Below the pieces are notes generated by a model. It made no database searches, had not been told where the DNA came from, and saw only the letters and a program-made list of their open reading frames with translations. The position numbers were made by a program, and so were the translations under genes. Of a stretch of 13,941 bases of DNA, positions 13,612 to 13,941 are shown one piece after another (within the stretch, counting starts at the first letter, position 1; each line of letters begins with the position of its first letter). Source of the DNA: Puniceicoccales bacterium (lineage in GTDB: Bacteria; Verrucomicrobiota; Verrucomicrobiia; Opitutales; UBA953); contig JAITXH010000158.1 of NCBI GenBank assembly GCA_031284845.1, positions 1 to 13,941 on the forward strand, in the 5' to 3' direction.

Positions 13612-13751
13612 TCTGCACGCGTCTTACCCTCCGATTGGGGGCCATCGCTTTCTCATAACAAAATCTTGTCCGCTCCTCGCAAATCGCCATTCAACTGCGC
13701 CGTACTCCGCACTCTTCTTCACCTAATAAGACCGCAACACACCCGACCCTC

Positions 13752-13941
13752 ATGATTGCCGCGACTCCCACCGCCGTTTCACTCATCGCTTACGTCGCCG
13801 CGCTCGTCTTAAAGCAAGCCGACGATACGTCCGGTGTCGCCGGAGATAGTGCACTGCGCCATGCCAGCGACGCCATCTTTGGTTCCGGCGTCGGTGCCAC
13901 CGCCAATTCCCCGATTGACGAGCTTCTCAAGCGTTTGCGCG
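13752..13941 (+). CDS. Unrecognised protein, N-terminal fragment
   Basis: An open frame from ATG 13752 runs off the window end, giving 63 complete codons. It begins MIAATPTAVSLIAYVAALVLK, where residues 7-20 are hydrophobic, followed by QADDTSGVAGDSALRHASDAIFGSG and a charged end SPIDELLKRLR. The hydrophobic start could be a membrane anchor or simply a buried helix. Codon use is GC-rich like the neighbouring genes, which supports real coding. The frame is also open for at least ten codons upstream of the ATG, but the pyrimidine-rich leader suggests the ATG is the start. I do not recognise a family from this fragment. Confidence 0.55.
   Translation, partial: MIAATPTAVSLIAYVAALVLKQADDTSGVAGDSALRHASDAIFGSGVGATANSPIDELLKRLR

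Larger units (their letters stand above)
13248..13751. other. 504-base intergenic region with repeats and hairpins
   Basis: No convincing gene is seen. The region holds two imperfect direct copies of a roughly 41-base element, a short 7-base tandem repeat, two small hairpins and a CCGCGGATGCCACGGATT segment (13302-13319) of the type I associate with intergenic repeats in Verrucomicrobiota. Short open frames across it have repeat-like, Arg/Pro/Gly-rich translations and lack start signals, so they are treated as non-coding. The last 100 bases before 13752 are pyrimidine-rich and probably contain the promoter of the next gene. Confidence 0.6.

Overview
The window looks like chromosomal DNA from a Verrucomicrobiota bacterium, probably near the Opitutales. 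This is inferred from gene content, not from a marker-gene search. The pointers are a Tat-exported Gfo/Idh/MocA oxidoreductase beside a DUF1080 (3-keto-disaccharide hydrolase) protein, a very large classical autotransporter, GC-rich coding with weak or absent Shine-Dalgarno sites, and repeat-like intergenic DNA of a kind I associate with that phylum. TGA ends several intact genes here, so the standard bacterial code applies.

Left part (1-3400, minus strand): a cell-envelope or periplasmic catabolic block. Reading leftward it holds a degenerate small gene with an in-frame TGA, a secreted endonuclease/exonuclease/phosphatase-fold hydrolase, a Tat-exported Gfo/Idh/MocA dehydrogenase, and the N-terminal part of a secreted DUF1080 protein cut by the window edge. 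The last two probably form an operon for oxidation and cleavage of 3-keto sugars.

Middle (3590-9073, plus strand): scpB (condensin-associated kleisin partner), then a 1514-residue autotransporter. Its passenger carries a kexin-like S8 protease domain with a complete catalytic set and a proprotein-convertase P-domain, followed by a beta-rich stalk and a C-terminal outer-membrane barrel. This is the most striking gene of the window.

Right part (9198-13247): housekeeping genes. A lone nuoJ (minus) diverges from rpmI-rplT (plus, no infC beside them in the window). rplT is followed by a strong terminator and then purU (formyltetrahydrofolate deformylase). nadK (NAD kinase) converges on purU and diverges from an unrecognised acidic-tailed protein. 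The last 700 bases hold a roughly 500-base non-coding stretch with imperfect direct repeats and hairpins, then the start of an unrecognised gene cut by the window end.

No tRNA, rRNA, CRISPR array, transposase or integrase was seen. Most of the window is ordinary core genome. The best candidates for novelty are the kexin-type autotransporter, the TGA-interrupted gene, the isolated nuoJ, and the terminal repeat region.
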